The notes: generated from the sequence alone by a model not told the origin. A stretch of 64,000 nucleotides of DNA from Ruegeria arenilitoris (GCF_042675705.1 NZ_JBHTJJ010000006.1); one strand, 5' to 3'. Counted from the first letter of the stretch, positions 36,580 to 46,383 are shown. Program-made: numbers and translations.

Positions 36580-38508
36580 ATGCGCGTTTTTACCGTCCTC
36601 GGCCCCAGCCAATCGGGCAAGACAACACTGGTCGAGGCCATCAGTCGCCTTGATGGCCGGCCCACCACATTCGACCTATCCGGAACCGTGCATCTGCACG
36701 GTTTTTCTTATCTGGACGAACCGTGGTGCGCGATCGACGTGGATGGCGGCGGCGATGCGCTGGCCTATGCCGGGCCCGCCATGGCCATTTCCGACGCGGC
36801 GGTGGTGGTTGTTCCGCCGGACCCGGACGCGGCCGTTCTATGCGCCCCCTACCTGCGGCTGGTCGAGGAAGCGGGCATTCCCTGCTTTCTGTTCATCAAC
36901 CGGATGGACAACCCCAACGGCCGCATCCGCGACATCATCGCCGCGCTGCAGACCTATTGCAGCCATCACATCACCCTGCGGCAGGTGCCGATCCGTGAAG
37001 GCGAAGCCATCATCGGCGCCGTCGACCTGATCTCGGAGCGCGCGTGGAAATATCAGGAAGGTCAGCCCTCGGCGCTGATCGAACTGCCGCAATCGATGGC
37101 CGATCGCGAGGCCGAAGCCCGCACCGAACTGCTCGAAACCCTGTCGGATTTCGACGACAACCTGCTCGAGCAGCTGATCGAGGACAAACAGCCGCCTAGC
37201 GCCGAGATCTATGACTTGGCAGCGCAGGTGTTGCAGAACCACCAGCTGATCCCGGCCTGCCTGGGCGCGGCCAGCCCTGGCAACGGGCTGACCCGCCTGA
37301 TGAAGGCCCTGCGGCACGAGGCGCCCGAGTTCGACATCGCCGCCGACCGGGACGCGGCGCCCGAGGCCGCCCGCGCCATCGCCGGGTTTGCCGACGTCAA
37401 GAAGCACATCGGCAAGATCATCGTCCTGCGGGGGCTGGGCGACGGGATCAAGGCGCATGACCCGCTGGGCGGCGAAACCGTTGGCAGCCTGACCGCGCTG
37501 GACGCCAAAACCCAGATCGACGGGCTGAAGGCCGGCGAGATCGGGCTGGCGGTGAAATCCGACCACCTCAACCCCGGCAATATCTATGACAGCAGTGACT
37601 CCACGCCGCTGCCGGACTGGGCCACGGCGCATCCGGTCGCCCATCGGCAGGTGGTGTCGCCGGCCCATGAACGCGACGACGTGCGCCTGTCCAACGCGCT
37701 GTCCCGGCTGGTCGAGATCGACCCGGGCCTGACGCTGGAACAGGACGAGCTGAGCGGCCATGCCGTTCTCGGCTCGCAAGGGCCGCAGCACATGCGTCGG
37801 GTGATCGCCAAGCTGGCCGAGGATTTCGGGATCGAGATCGAAACCTCTCCGGTCGAGACTGCCTATCGCGAGACCATCCGCGCCACCGTCGAACACCGGC
37901 ACCGCCACCGCAAGCAATCCGGCGGCGCGGGGCAGTTCGCAGACGTGGTGATCTCGGTCGCGCCGCTACCGCGCGGATCTGGCTTTCAGTTCGACGAGGT
38001 GGTCAAGGGCGGGGCGGTGCCCAAGAACTATATCCCCTCAGTCGAACAAGGCGCGGTCGATGCATTGGCGCAGGGCCCCGAGGGTTTTCCCGTGGTGGAT
38101 GTGAAGGTCACGCTGCATGACGGCAAGCATCACAACGTGGACAGTTCCGATTTTGCCTTCCGGACGGCCGGCAAAAACGCCGTGCGCGAGGCCTTGCCGC
38201 AGGCCAAACCCGTCGTGTTGCAGCCGATCCTGAATGCCGAGATCCATGTTCCGTCGGCCTTCGTGGGCGATCTGGTGCCCACGATCAGTTCGCTTCAGGG
38301 GCAGGTCCTGGGGTTCGAGGGCAACCCGAACGCGCCGGGCTGGGAAATCTTCAACGCCAAACTGCCCGCCGTGGCCGAGGACGAGCTGCACCGCACGCTG
38401 GCCAGCGCCACGCGCGGGACCGGCTGGGTCAAGCTGCAGTTCGACCACTATGAAGAGCTTCGCGGCCCGGTGCCGAAATCGGCGGCGCGCGAAGCGGCCA
38501 ACGCCTAG
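36580..38508 (+). CDS. EF-G-like protein with a degenerate GTPase domain
   Basis: A 642-residue paralogue of EF-G. Domains II-V are recognisable, including ETAYRETI, RHRKQSGGAGQFADVVIS and GGAVPKNYIPSVEQGA, as in the domain IV of true EF-G. The G domain is short: P-loop GPSQSGKT (8-15), then only about 38 residues to DVDGG (53-57), where EF-G has DTPGH; switch I (RGITI) is missing and so is the catalytic His. NRMD (107-110) keeps the guanine site. It may bind GTP but hydrolyse it poorly. It is near EF-G2-type relatives in layout. AAGGGA precedes the ATG. It follows hemN and is convergent with yejF by 4 bases. Function unknown. Confidence 0.85.
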   Translation: MRVFTVLGPSQSGKTTLVEAISRLDGRPTTFDLSGTVHLHGFSYLDEPWCAIDVDGGGDALAYAGPAMAISDAAVVVVPPDPDAAVLCAPYLRLVEEAGIPCFLFINRMDNPNGRIRDIIAALQTYCSHHITLRQVPIREGEAIIGAVDLISERAWKYQEGQPSALIELPQSMADREAEARTELLETLSDFDDNLLEQLIEDKQPPSAEIYDLAAQVLQNHQLIPACLGAASPGNGLTRLMKALRHEAPEFDIAADRDAAPEAARAIAGFADVKKHIGKIIVLRGLGDGIKAHDPLGGETVGSLTALDAKTQIDGLKAGEIGLAVKSDHLNPGNIYDSSDSTPLPDWATAHPVAHRQVVSPAHERDDVRLSNALSRLVEIDPGLTLEQDELSGHAVLGSQGPQHMRRVIAKLAEDFGIEIETSPVETAYRETIRATVEHRHRHRKQSGGAGQFADVVISVAPLPRGSGFQFDEVVKGGAVPKNYIPSVEQGAVDALAQGPEGFPVVDVKVTLHDGKHHNVDSSDFAFRTAGKNAVREALPQAKPVVLQPILNAEIHVPSAFVGDLVPTISSLQGQVLGFEGNPNAPGWEIFNAKLPAVAEDELHRTLASATRGTGWVKLQFDHYEELRGPVPKSAAREAANA

Positions 38509-40082
38509 CCCGCCGCTGCGATCAGTTCGCGGGTATAGTCATCCTGGGCGTTGACGAAGAGGTCTTCGGCAGCGCCCATCTCGACCACGTCTCCGTTGCG
38601 CATGACGATCACCTTGTGTGACATCGCCCGCACCACCTTCAGGTCGTGACTGATGAACAGGTAGGCCAGCCCGTATTTCTTCTGCAGGTCGCGCAGCAGT
38701 TCGACGATCTGCACCTGTACCGTCATGTCCAACGCACTGGTGGGCTCGTCCAGCACCAACAGCTTGGGCCGCAGCACCATGGCGCGGGCAATCGCGATGC
38801 GCTGGCGCTGCCCGCCCGAAAACTCGTGCGGGTAGCGGTCCATGGCCGCCGGGTCCAGGCCCACCTCGGTCATCACCTCGGCCACCAGCTCGCGCGGGGC
38901 GCGGTGCGGATCAACCTTGTGGATCGCCAGACCCTCGGCAATGATCTGCTGGCAGGTCATACGCGGGCTGAGGCTGCCGAACGGGTCCTGAAACACGATC
39001 TGCATGTCCTTGCGCAGGCGGCGCAGTTCACGCGTGGACCAGCGGCGCACATCCTGCCCGCGGAAGGTGATCCCGCCCTCGGAGGCGATCAGCCGCATGA
39101 TCGCCAGCGCCAGCGTGGTCTTGCCCGAGCCGCTTTCGCCCACGATCCCAACGGTTTCGCCCGCCCGCACGCTGAGCGTAGCGTCGTTCACGGCCTTCAC
39201 ATAGCCGACCGTGCGCTTCAGGAACCCGCGCTGGATCGGGAACCAGACCTTCAGATGCTCGGTCCGGGCCACTTCTTCGGCCGCGGGGTCGATCGGGTCG
39301 GGTATGCCCGTGGGTTCGGCCGCCAGCAGCTTGCGCGTATAGGGATGCTGAGGGTTGTCGAAGATCTCGGCCACAGGGCCGGTCTCGACGATCTCGCCAT
39401 CCTTCATCACGCAGACCCGGTCAGCGATGCGCCTCACGATGCCCAGATCATGGGTGATGAACAGCATCCCCATGTTTTCCGATTTCTGCAGCTCGGCCAG
39501 CAGTTCGAGGATCTGCGCCTGAATGGTCACGTCCAGCGCGGTGGTCGGCTCATCCGCGATCAGGATGTCGGGCTGATTGGCCAGCGCCATGGCGATCATC
39601 ACCCGCTGCCGCTGTCCGCCGGACAGCTGATGAGGATAGGCGTCCAGCCGTTCCTCGGGGTCGCGGATGCCGACCTTGTTCAACAATTCGACGATCCGGG
39701 CCCGCGCCGCGTCGCCCGTCAGCCCCTGGTGCAGGGCCAGCGATTCCGCCATCTGCTTCTGGATCGTGTGCAGCGGGTTCAGCGAGGTCATCGGCTCCTG
39801 GAAGATGAAGCTGATGTCGTTGCCGCGCACCTCCATCAGACGCTGCTCGGATGCGCTGATCATCTCTTGACCGTCATAGGTGACCGACCCTTCGACGATC
39901 GCGCTGTCGCCCAGCAGCGACACGGTGGACAGAGCCGTGACCGATTTGCCGGAGCCGGATTCGCCCACCAGCGCCACGGTTTCCCCGCGATCGACATGGA
40001 ACGACACACCCCGAACCGCCGTGGTCACCTGCCCGTCCTGACGGAACGAGACCTTCAGGTTTTTGACATCCAACAAGCTCAT
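38505..40082 (-). CDS. yejF: YejF-type ABC transporter ATPase (two nucleotide-binding domains)
   Basis: A fused double ATPase, 525 residues, energising an oligopeptide importer. The first half has Walker A GESGSGKS (40-47), the signature LSGGQRQRV and Walker B ILIADEPTTALD; the second has GESGSGKTTL, FSGGQRQRI and LVLDEPTSALD. Oligo/dipeptide C-terminal extensions (HPYTRKLLAAEPTG) follow the first domain. YejF of enteric bacteria takes up peptides and the antibiotic microcin C. Last gene of yejABEF; its ATG overlaps the yejE stop. Confidence 0.93.
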   Translation of the reverse strand: MSLLDVKNLKVSFRQDGQVTTAVRGVSFHVDRGETVALVGESGSGKSVTALSTVSLLGDSAIVEGSVTYDGQEMISASEQRLMEVRGNDISFIFQEPMTSLNPLHTIQKQMAESLALHQGLTGDAARARIVELLNKVGIRDPEERLDAYPHQLSGGQRQRVMIAMALANQPDILIADEPTTALDVTIQAQILELLAELQKSENMGMLFITHDLGIVRRIADRVCVMKDGEIVETGPVAEIFDNPQHPYTRKLLAAEPTGIPDPIDPAAEEVARTEHLKVWFPIQRGFLKRTVGYVKAVNDATLSVRAGETVGIVGESGSGKTTLALAIMRLIASEGGITFRGQDVRRWSTRELRRLRKDMQIVFQDPFGSLSPRMTCQQIIAEGLAIHKVDPHRAPRELVAEVMTEVGLDPAAMDRYPHEFSGGQRQRIAIARAMVLRPKLLVLDEPTSALDMTVQVQIVELLRDLQKKYGLAYLFISHDLKVVRAMSHKVIVMRNGDVVEMGAAEDLFVNAQDDYTRELIAAAG

Positions 40083-41185
40083 GAGAAGGTCTTTCGCGGG
40101 TCGAACGCGTCACGCACGCCTTCGAAGATGAAGACCAGCAGCGACAGCATAATGGCAAAGGTGAAAAAGGCGGTGAAGGCCAGCCACGGCGCCTGCAGGT
40201 TCTGCTTGGCCTGCAGGGTCAGTTCACCCAGCGATGGCGCCGAGGACGGCAGGCCAAAGCCCAGGAAATCGAGGCTGGCCAGCCCGCCGATCGTGCCGGT
40301 CACGATGAAGGGCATGAAGGTCAGCGTGGCCACCATCGCGTTGGGCAGCATGTGGCGGAACATGATGGTCAGGTTGCCGACGCCCAGCGCCTTGGCCGCG
40401 CGCACATATTCCAGGTTGCGGGCGCGCAGGAACTCGGCCCGCACCACGCCCACCAGGCCTGTCCAGGAAAACAGCACCATCAGGACGACCAGCAGCCAGA
40501 AACTGCGCCCCAGCACCGCGAACATGATGATGATGACATAAAGCGACGGGGTGGATGACCAGATCTCGATGATGCGCTGGAAGATCAGGTCCAGCCAGCC
40601 ACCGAAAAAGCCCTGCAGCGCGCCGGCGAATATGCCGATCAGGCTGGCGGCGCCGGTGACGATCAGGGTGAACAGGATCGACAGGCGGAAGCCATAGATG
40701 ACACGCGCCAGCACGTCGCGCTTGGTGTCATCGGTGCCCAGCAGGTTCTGCCCGTTGGGCGGCAGGGGCGCGGCTCCGGGACGGTCGACGCTGGTGTTGT
40801 AGGAATAGGGGATCGGCGGCCAGATGGCCCAGCCACGCTCGAAACCCTCGGCTTGGAACGTTCCCGCCTTGATTTGCTCGATGATGCCTTCGGGGTCATC
40901 GAAACAGTCTTCCAGCCCGCCGCTGTCGATCAGGCAACGGACCTCGGGGTCGCGGTAGATCGCCTCGGTCTGGAAGTCGCCGCCGAACTCGGTCTCGGCG
41001 TAGAAGTTGAAGATGGGCGTATAGAACTCGCCCCGATACTTCACAAGGATCGGTTTGTCATTGGCGATGAATTCCGCGAACAGCGACAGACCGAACAGCA
41101 CCGAAAAGATGATCAGCGACCAAAAGGCCCGGCGGTTGCGGCAGAAATTGCGCCAGCGACGTTGGTTCAGAGGAGAAAGTGCCAT
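40079..41185 (-). CDS. yejE: YejE-type peptide ABC transporter permease
   Basis: A 368-residue inner-membrane permease with an N-terminal OppC-like helix (FWSLIIFSVLFGLSLFAEFI), a periplasmic insertion typical of YejE (RDPEVRCLIDSGGLEDCFDD), then the GTDDTKRDVLARVIYGFRLS segment and the permease core, including the EAA loop VRAAKALGVGNLTIMFRHML. It abuts yejB (no gap) and overlaps yejF by 4 bases, so the set is one operon. Confidence 0.94.
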   Translation of the reverse strand: MALSPLNQRRWRNFCRNRRAFWSLIIFSVLFGLSLFAEFIANDKPILVKYRGEFYTPIFNFYAETEFGGDFQTEAIYRDPEVRCLIDSGGLEDCFDDPEGIIEQIKAGTFQAEGFERGWAIWPPIPYSYNTSVDRPGAAPLPPNGQNLLGTDDTKRDVLARVIYGFRLSILFTLIVTGAASLIGIFAGALQGFFGGWLDLIFQRIIEIWSSTPSLYVIIIMFAVLGRSFWLLVVLMVLFSWTGLVGVVRAEFLRARNLEYVRAAKALGVGNLTIMFRHMLPNAMVATLTFMPFIVTGTIGGLASLDFLGFGLPSSAPSLGELTLQAKQNLQAPWLAFTAFFTFAIMLSLLVFIFEGVRDAFDPRKTFS

Positions 41186-42280
41186 TTACCCCTCGCGTTT
41201 CTCGAAATCGATGCGCGGATCGACCAGCACATACATCAGGTCGCTGATGATGCCGACGACCAGACCGAGCAGACCGAAAATGAACAGCGTCCCGAAGATC
41301 ACCGGATAATCGCGCGCCACTGCGGCCTCAAAGCCCAGACGACCGAGGCCATCCAGCGAGAAGATCGTCTCGATGATGATCGACCCGCCGAAGAACACGC
41401 CGATGAACACCGCCGGGAAGCCGGCGATCACGATCAGCATCGCGTTGCGGAATACGTGGCCGTACAAAACGCGCTGCTCGCTCAGCCCCTTGGCGCGAGC
41501 GGTCATGACGTATTGCTTTTTGATCTCGTCCAGAAACGAATTCTTGGTCAGTAGCGTCAGCGTGGCAAACGCGGAAATCGTAAGTGCGATGGTCGGCAGG
41601 GCGATGTGCCAGAAATAGTCGGCCACTTTGCCCAGCAGGCTGAGGTCTTCCCAATTGTCCGAGGTCAGCCCGCGCAGCGGGAAGATCTGCCAGTAGGAGC
41701 CGCCCGCAAACAGCACCAGCAGCAGGATCGCAAACAGGAAGCCGGGGATCGCATAGGCCACGATGATGGTCGCGCTGGTCCATGTGTCAAAGCGTGAACC
41801 ATCCTTGACCGCCTTGCGGATACCCAGCGGGATCGAGACCAGATAGGCGATCAGCGTCGACCACAGGCCCAGCGAGATCGAGACCGGCATCTTCTCGAGC
41901 ACCAGGTCGATCACCGAGACCGAGCGGAAGTAGCTTTCGCCGAAATCCAGCGTCAGATAGTTGCTCATCATGTTCAGGAACCGCTCGACCGGCGGTTTGT
42001 CGAAGCCGAATTCTTTCTCCAGTTCGGCGATGAATTCCGGCGGTAGGCCGCGGGCGCCCACGTATTTGTCATCGAAAACGCCACCGCCGGGTTCGGCCCC
42101 GGCACCCGCGTCACCGGACCCCGCAAAACCCGCGAATACATCGCCCTGCCCTTCGATCTGGGCGATGATCTGCTCGACCGGACCGCCGGGCACAAACTGC
42201 ACCAGCGTGAAGTTGACGATCATGATGCCCAGAAGGGTCGGAATGACCAGCAACAGGCGTCGAAGAATATATGCGCCCAT
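41186..42280 (-). CDS. yejB: YejB-type peptide ABC transporter permease
   Basis: A 364-residue permease of the DppB/OppB family with YejB features. It starts MGAYILRRLLLVIPTLLGIM; a Gly/Ala-rich acidic periplasmic stretch (DVFAGFAGSGDAGAGAEPGG, about 52-75) is longer than in DppB and typical of YejB. The core includes GLWSTLIAYLVSIPLGIRKA and the EAA loop VMTARAKGLSEQRVLYGHVF. It lies 1 base after yejA and is followed directly by yejE. Confidence 0.94.
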   Translation of the reverse strand: MGAYILRRLLLVIPTLLGIMIVNFTLVQFVPGGPVEQIIAQIEGQGDVFAGFAGSGDAGAGAEPGGGVFDDKYVGARGLPPEFIAELEKEFGFDKPPVERFLNMMSNYLTLDFGESYFRSVSVIDLVLEKMPVSISLGLWSTLIAYLVSIPLGIRKAVKDGSRFDTWTSATIIVAYAIPGFLFAILLLVLFAGGSYWQIFPLRGLTSDNWEDLSLLGKVADYFWHIALPTIALTISAFATLTLLTKNSFLDEIKKQYVMTARAKGLSEQRVLYGHVFRNAMLIVIAGFPAVFIGVFFGGSIIIETIFSLDGLGRLGFEAAVARDYPVIFGTLFIFGLLGLVVGIISDLMYVLVDPRIDFEKREG

Positions 42281-42281
42281 G

Positions 42282-44192
42282 TTAACGCAGCGCGCCTTCT
42301 GCTTTCAGGGCCGCTTCCTTCTCGGGATTGATCCACCACAGATCAAGGTATCCCAGTGCATAGGGCGGCAACTGATCGGGGTATTCGTACATGTTGTAGT
42401 AGGCTGTCCAGTATTCCGCGATATACCCATCCGGTATGATGAAGAACTCATAGCGCAAGGCGCGATCCAAGGCCATAAGCGCTGCATCCTGATCGGTTTG
42501 ATTGTTGGTCGCGAAAGACGCCTCGATGATGGCGTCCACCAACGGGCTGGCAAGGCCTGCCGGGTTGAACAGGCTGAACTCGGCTTCTTTCGAGCCATAC
42601 ATCTGACTGAGGCCGCCACCAGTGGACAGGAACGCGCCATAGCGTGTTGAATAAACCATGTCATAGTCACGCTCGCGGCTGCGCAGGGTGTACTGCGCCG
42701 GGTCGACTTTTTCGGCCGACGCATCCACGCCCAGCGCCTGGAGGTTTTGGACAAAGGTCTCGATCATCGTGGCTGTCGATGTCGGCAGGTTGGACGGATA
42801 GGGGATGTTCACCCGAAGGGTCTGACCCTGAGCATTGCGGCGCAAGTTGCCGTCGCCCACAGGCCATCCGGCTTCGTCCAACAGTTTCGAGGCTTTGCGC
42901 AGGTTGCGCCGATCGTTCAGGCGCGCCGGATTGGACTCGTGAACGGTCGTCACCGGTTCGGACAACAGTTCGGGTGGAACCACGTCACCCAAAGCCTGCA
43001 GAAATGCCAGCTCTGCCCCCTGCGGTGTATCCATCGCTTCAAGCGGCGTGCCTTCGATGAACGAATCGCGGGGCGAGTTCAGCCCGAACAGCAGAGACTC
43101 ATTGGCCCATTCAAAGTTGAATGCCAGCGCCAGTGCCTTTCGAACATTCTTGTCCGCAAATTGCGGACGCGCGAGGTTGAACACAAAGCCCGACGGGGTC
43201 GGCGGGCTGCCATTCGCGATCGCGTCCTTGACAACGTAGCCCTCTTTCAACTTGGGGAAGTCATAGCCGGTCGCCCACAGTTTGGGATCGCTTTCGATCC
43301 GCAGCGTGTATTCGCCTGCCTTGAAGCCTTCAAAGGCGGCTGTCTGGTCCGCGAAATACTCGACTCGGATGGTATCATAGTTGTGCCGGCCCTTGTTGAA
43401 CGGCAAGTCCTTGCCCCAGTAGTCGTCCCGGCGTTTGTAGACGATGCGCCGGTTGATATCGTAGCTGTCCAATTTGTAAGGCCCAGATCCAACGGCGACT
43501 TCCAGGCGCGGCTCGTCGAGACGGCGGGACGGGTCGGCCTCGAACCACGCTTTCGAGAATACGGGCGTCGCGCCGACGGTTTCGATCCGGCTGCGGGCCG
43601 TCAATTCGGGATTGAACGTGAACTTGACTGTATGCGCATCCAGTGCCTCGGCGCCGGTCACCATCCGCCCGACGGCCTGTGCGTACGACGGCAGGCCCTG
43701 TTCGATGAACAGGCGGTGGCTGTAGACCACATCCTCGGCGGTGACAGGCGTGCCATCCCAGAACGTCGCTTCGGGGCGCAGGTGGAAAATGACCCAGTTG
43801 CGGTCGGCGTCATACTCCAGGCTCTCGGCCAAAACGCCGTAGTACTGACCGACACTGTCATCCGTGCTGTCCATCAGCCGATCGTATTGCAGTGTCGTCA
43901 ACGCTCCGGGGCGACCTTTGCGCGAATATGGGTTCAGGGAATCAAACGTGCCCGATGCGGCCAATGACAGCTCGCCGCCCTTGGGTGCATCCGGATTGGC
44001 ATAGTTCAGGTGCGTGTAGTCGGCGGGGTAGTCGAGATTGCCGAAGTACGAGTAGCCATGGCTGCGAATGATCTGGTCCTCGTCGGCCCGGGCTGGCCCC
44101 GCCTGCCCCAGAACCAACGCCGCCGAAATGCCCAATGCCGCGACCCAATGACGAAAACCTTGTTCGCGCGCGCCAGGCAGATGGGAAATCAT
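42282..44192 (-). CDS. yejA: YejA-type periplasmic peptide-binding protein
   Basis: A 636-residue solute-binding protein of the SBP_bac_5 family. The signal peptide is HWVAALGISAALVLGQAGPARA with cleavage near ARA-DED. I chose the ATG (MISHLPGAREQG) 8 bases after GAAGGA; two earlier ATGs exist within 33 bases. YejA hallmarks include SYFGNLDYPADYTHLNYANP and NPYSRKGRPGALTTLQYDRL. It binds oligopeptides in the periplasm and hands them to YejBEF. First gene of the operon. Confidence 0.92.
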   Translation of the reverse strand: MISHLPGAREQGFRHWVAALGISAALVLGQAGPARADEDQIIRSHGYSYFGNLDYPADYTHLNYANPDAPKGGELSLAASGTFDSLNPYSRKGRPGALTTLQYDRLMDSTDDSVGQYYGVLAESLEYDADRNWVIFHLRPEATFWDGTPVTAEDVVYSHRLFIEQGLPSYAQAVGRMVTGAEALDAHTVKFTFNPELTARSRIETVGATPVFSKAWFEADPSRRLDEPRLEVAVGSGPYKLDSYDINRRIVYKRRDDYWGKDLPFNKGRHNYDTIRVEYFADQTAAFEGFKAGEYTLRIESDPKLWATGYDFPKLKEGYVVKDAIANGSPPTPSGFVFNLARPQFADKNVRKALALAFNFEWANESLLFGLNSPRDSFIEGTPLEAMDTPQGAELAFLQALGDVVPPELLSEPVTTVHESNPARLNDRRNLRKASKLLDEAGWPVGDGNLRRNAQGQTLRVNIPYPSNLPTSTATMIETFVQNLQALGVDASAEKVDPAQYTLRSRERDYDMVYSTRYGAFLSTGGGLSQMYGSKEAEFSLFNPAGLASPLVDAIIEASFATNNQTDQDAALMALDRALRYEFFIIPDGYIAEYWTAYYNMYEYPDQLPPYALGYLDLWWINPEKEAALKAEGALR

Positions 44193-44304
44193 ACGGGTCA
44201 TCCTTCGATGTTGTCTTCTGTCCATGTCCTTGTGCGCAAGCTAAAAGCCCAGCACTGACACTTGCAAGTTTAGAATGCGTGAGCGCTTTGTGAAGTTTTG
44301 CTCA

Positions 44305-44338
44305 GACAAAAAAAGCCGCTGCACATGGCAGCGGCTTT
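44305..44338 (-). terminator. Terminator of the cytochrome c gene
   Basis: An 11-bp stem AAAGCCGCTGC / GCAGCGGCTTT with a 5-base loop, followed on the minus strand by TTTTTGTCTG. It lies 26 bases after the cycM stop and insulates yejA. Confidence 0.85.
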
Positions 44339-44364
44339 CGCTTTTCGGTGTCTGGGTGGGCAGA

Positions 44365-44868
44365 TCAGCCGCCAATCGTCTGCAGGTACGCGATCAGGTC
44401 TGCGCGTTCCTGAGCCTTTTTGAGACCGGCAAAGCTCATCGAAGTGCCTTGGATATAGCCTTTGGGGTTTGCAATGAACGCATCCAGCTCTTCCGGGGTC
44501 CAGTTGCCGCCATGCGACTGCATCGCCGCCGAGTAGCCGAAGCCCGCAGCCGCCGCCACAGGGCGGTCCACGACGCCATACAGGTAAGGACCGGTACCAT
44601 TGGAGCCTTCTTCCAGCTTGTGGCAAGCCGAACACTTGCGGAAAACCTTCGCGCCCTTTTCCGGGTCAGCTGCGGCCAGCAGGTCGGCAAAGACCACTTC
44701 TTCGCCGTCAGCGCTTTCGCCCGAGCTTTCGGTTTCAATAACATAGGCGGCTTCGCCGTGCCCGCCGACATGGTAGAGAACATCGCCCCCCCATTTTGCC
44801 AGGAGGAGTACAAGGAAGGCACCGAACAGGCCGGCTGCGGCCTTGGTAACTGTCATCGTGTCGAACAT
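44365..44868 (-). CDS. cycM: Membrane-anchored cytochrome c (cy/c552 type)
   Basis: A 167-residue cytochrome c tethered by an uncleaved N-terminal helix (KAAAGLFGAFLVLLLAKWGG), with a spacer (ETESSGESADGEE) and a class I haem domain: CSACH haem site, GPYLYGVVDRPVA, and the Met ligand in GTSMSFAGLKK. This matches cytochrome cy of Rhodobacter and c552 of Paracoccus, which carry electrons from the bc1 complex to oxidases such as the cbb3 enzyme in this window. I start at MFDTMTVTKAAAG; upstream in-frame ATGs exist and the start is not certain. Confidence 0.9.
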   Translation of the reverse strand: MFDTMTVTKAAAGLFGAFLVLLLAKWGGDVLYHVGGHGEAAYVIETESSGESADGEEVVFADLLAAADPEKGAKVFRKCSACHKLEEGSNGTGPYLYGVVDRPVAAAAGFGYSAAMQSHGGNWTPEELDAFIANPKGYIQGTSMSFAGLKKAQERADLIAYLQTIGG

Positions 44869-44987
44869 TGATCGCGAGTCCATTTCAGCTGTCTTCGGGG
44901 TGTCTAAGGCTTCCCCTTGCAAGAGGCAAGGTATAGACACCGCGACGAAACGCCCAATTCTGGAACTTGTTGCACGGAATCGACCAA

Positions 44988-45821
44988 ATGACCAAACGCA
45001 TCGCCTTTCAGGGGGAACCCGGCGCCTACAGTCACGAAGCCTGTCGCAATGCGCGTCCGGATATGGAGGCCCTACCTTGCCGAACGTTCGAGGACGTAAT
45101 CGAATCGGTGCGCTCGGGCGAGGCCGATCTGGCCATGCTGCCGGTCGAGAACAGCACCTATGGACGGGTGGCCGATATCCACCGCCTGCTGCCGCATAGC
45201 GGGCTGCACATTGTGGACGAGGCCTTCGTGCGGGTTCACATCAACTTGCTGGGCGTGCCGGGCGCAAAACTCGAAGATATCACCGAAGCCCATTCACATC
45301 TGGTGCTGTTGCCGCAATGCGCAAGCTTCCTGAAGGCCCATGGCATCCGCGGGCGGGTCAGCCCTGACAACGCCCGCGCGGCGCGCGAGGTCTCGGAAGC
45401 GGGTGAGAAACATTCGGCGGCCCTGGCCAGCGAACTGGCTGGCGAAATATACGGCCTTGAACTGCTGGCGCGCCACATCGAAGACAGCGACGACAACACG
45501 ACCCGCTTTCTGGTGATGTCGCGCGAGGACGACCGCAGCCGCCGTGGCGAGCACGGGATGATCACCAGCTTCGTGTTCCAGGTCCGGAACATTCCGGCGG
45601 CGCTGTACAAGGCCATGGGCGGTTTTGCCACCAACGGCATCAACATGACCAAGCTGGAAAGCTACATGGTTGATGGCTCGTTCACGGCGACTCAGTTCTA
45701 CGCGGACATCGTCGGCCACCCGGAAGACCGCAATGTTCAGCTCGCGATGGATGAACTGCAGCATTTCACCACGAATGTCGAAGTGCTGGGCGTGTACCCC
45801 GCTGCTCGACCACGCGGTTAG
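44988..45821 (+). CDS. pheA: Prephenate dehydratase
   Basis: Converts prephenate to phenylpyruvate in phenylalanine synthesis. It is 277 residues from MTKRIAFQGEPGAYSHEACR, with GGAAT before the ATG. The catalytic domain has ADLAMLPVENSTYGRV and the TRF motif in DDNTTRFLVMSRE. The C-terminal ACT domain (TSFVFQVRNIPAALYKAMGG, then NMTKLESYMVDG with the ESRP-like site) gives allosteric control by phenylalanine. It lacks a chorismate mutase domain, so it is the monofunctional form. Divergent from cycM. Confidence 0.95.
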   Translation: MTKRIAFQGEPGAYSHEACRNARPDMEALPCRTFEDVIESVRSGEADLAMLPVENSTYGRVADIHRLLPHSGLHIVDEAFVRVHINLLGVPGAKLEDITEAHSHLVLLPQCASFLKAHGIRGRVSPDNARAAREVSEAGEKHSAALASELAGEIYGLELLARHIEDSDDNTTRFLVMSREDDRSRRGEHGMITSFVFQVRNIPAALYKAMGGFATNGINMTKLESYMVDGSFTATQFYADIVGHPEDRNVQLAMDELQHFTTNVEVLGVYPAARPRG

Positions 45822-45877
45822 TCTGCTCCCACGCGCAAGCCGCCTGGGACTGCTGGAGGCCGGTCAAACGCCGGCTC

Positions 45878-46345
45878 TCAAGCCCCGTGCAGATAGCGTT
45901 CTTCCATTTCGCGCGCAAAGTCGCTCAGTCGCATCTGGAACTGGCGCCGGAATCTGGCCTTGCCCAGCTTCAACGACTGCAGAAGCAGACGCGCAGGCAA
46001 GGTCTTGGCCGCCAGTGACATCTCGATGCTCAGCCGCGTCTGCTTCTGCGACAGCGACAGAAAATCAATCGTGGTCAGGCCGTTCATCCCCTTGCTTGTC
46101 GATCGAAACCGCATGGCTGTGGGGCGATCGAACTCGGCCACCTCGACCGCGACGTGGCGAGGCTTGCCACGGATCATGATATCGGCTTCCCAGCACGACC
46201 CGACCCAGTGACCCGGCATCTCGACGGTGCGTCGAACCTCGACACCGCGGCGCATCGCCATGCGCTCGAACCGTTCGAAATCCGCGACCATGTCGAACAC
46301 CGCATCGATCGGCGCCTGGATATCTTCGCGTGCTGAAACCTGCAT
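45878..46345 (-). CDS. SRPBCC-family protein
   Basis: A 155-residue START/SRPBCC-fold protein (polyketide cyclase/dehydrase-like), with a hydrophobic ligand pocket and no known substrate. The start MQVSAREDIQAPIDAVFDMV is typical of the family's first strand and helix; ARLLLQSLKLGKARFRRQF forms the long C-terminal helix. It lies 38 bases after nudC on the same strand and is probably co-transcribed. I see no catalytic signature. Confidence 0.78.
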   Translation of the reverse strand: MQVSAREDIQAPIDAVFDMVADFERFERMAMRRGVEVRRTVEMPGHWVGSCWEADIMIRGKPRHVAVEVAEFDRPTAMRFRSTSKGMNGLTTIDFLSLSQKQTRLSIEMSLAAKTLPARLLLQSLKLGKARFRRQFQMRLSDFAREMEERYLHGA

Positions 46346-46383
46346 GTCGGCCTTTTCTGCTCAGTCAGGGTGCCAGTGTTTCG

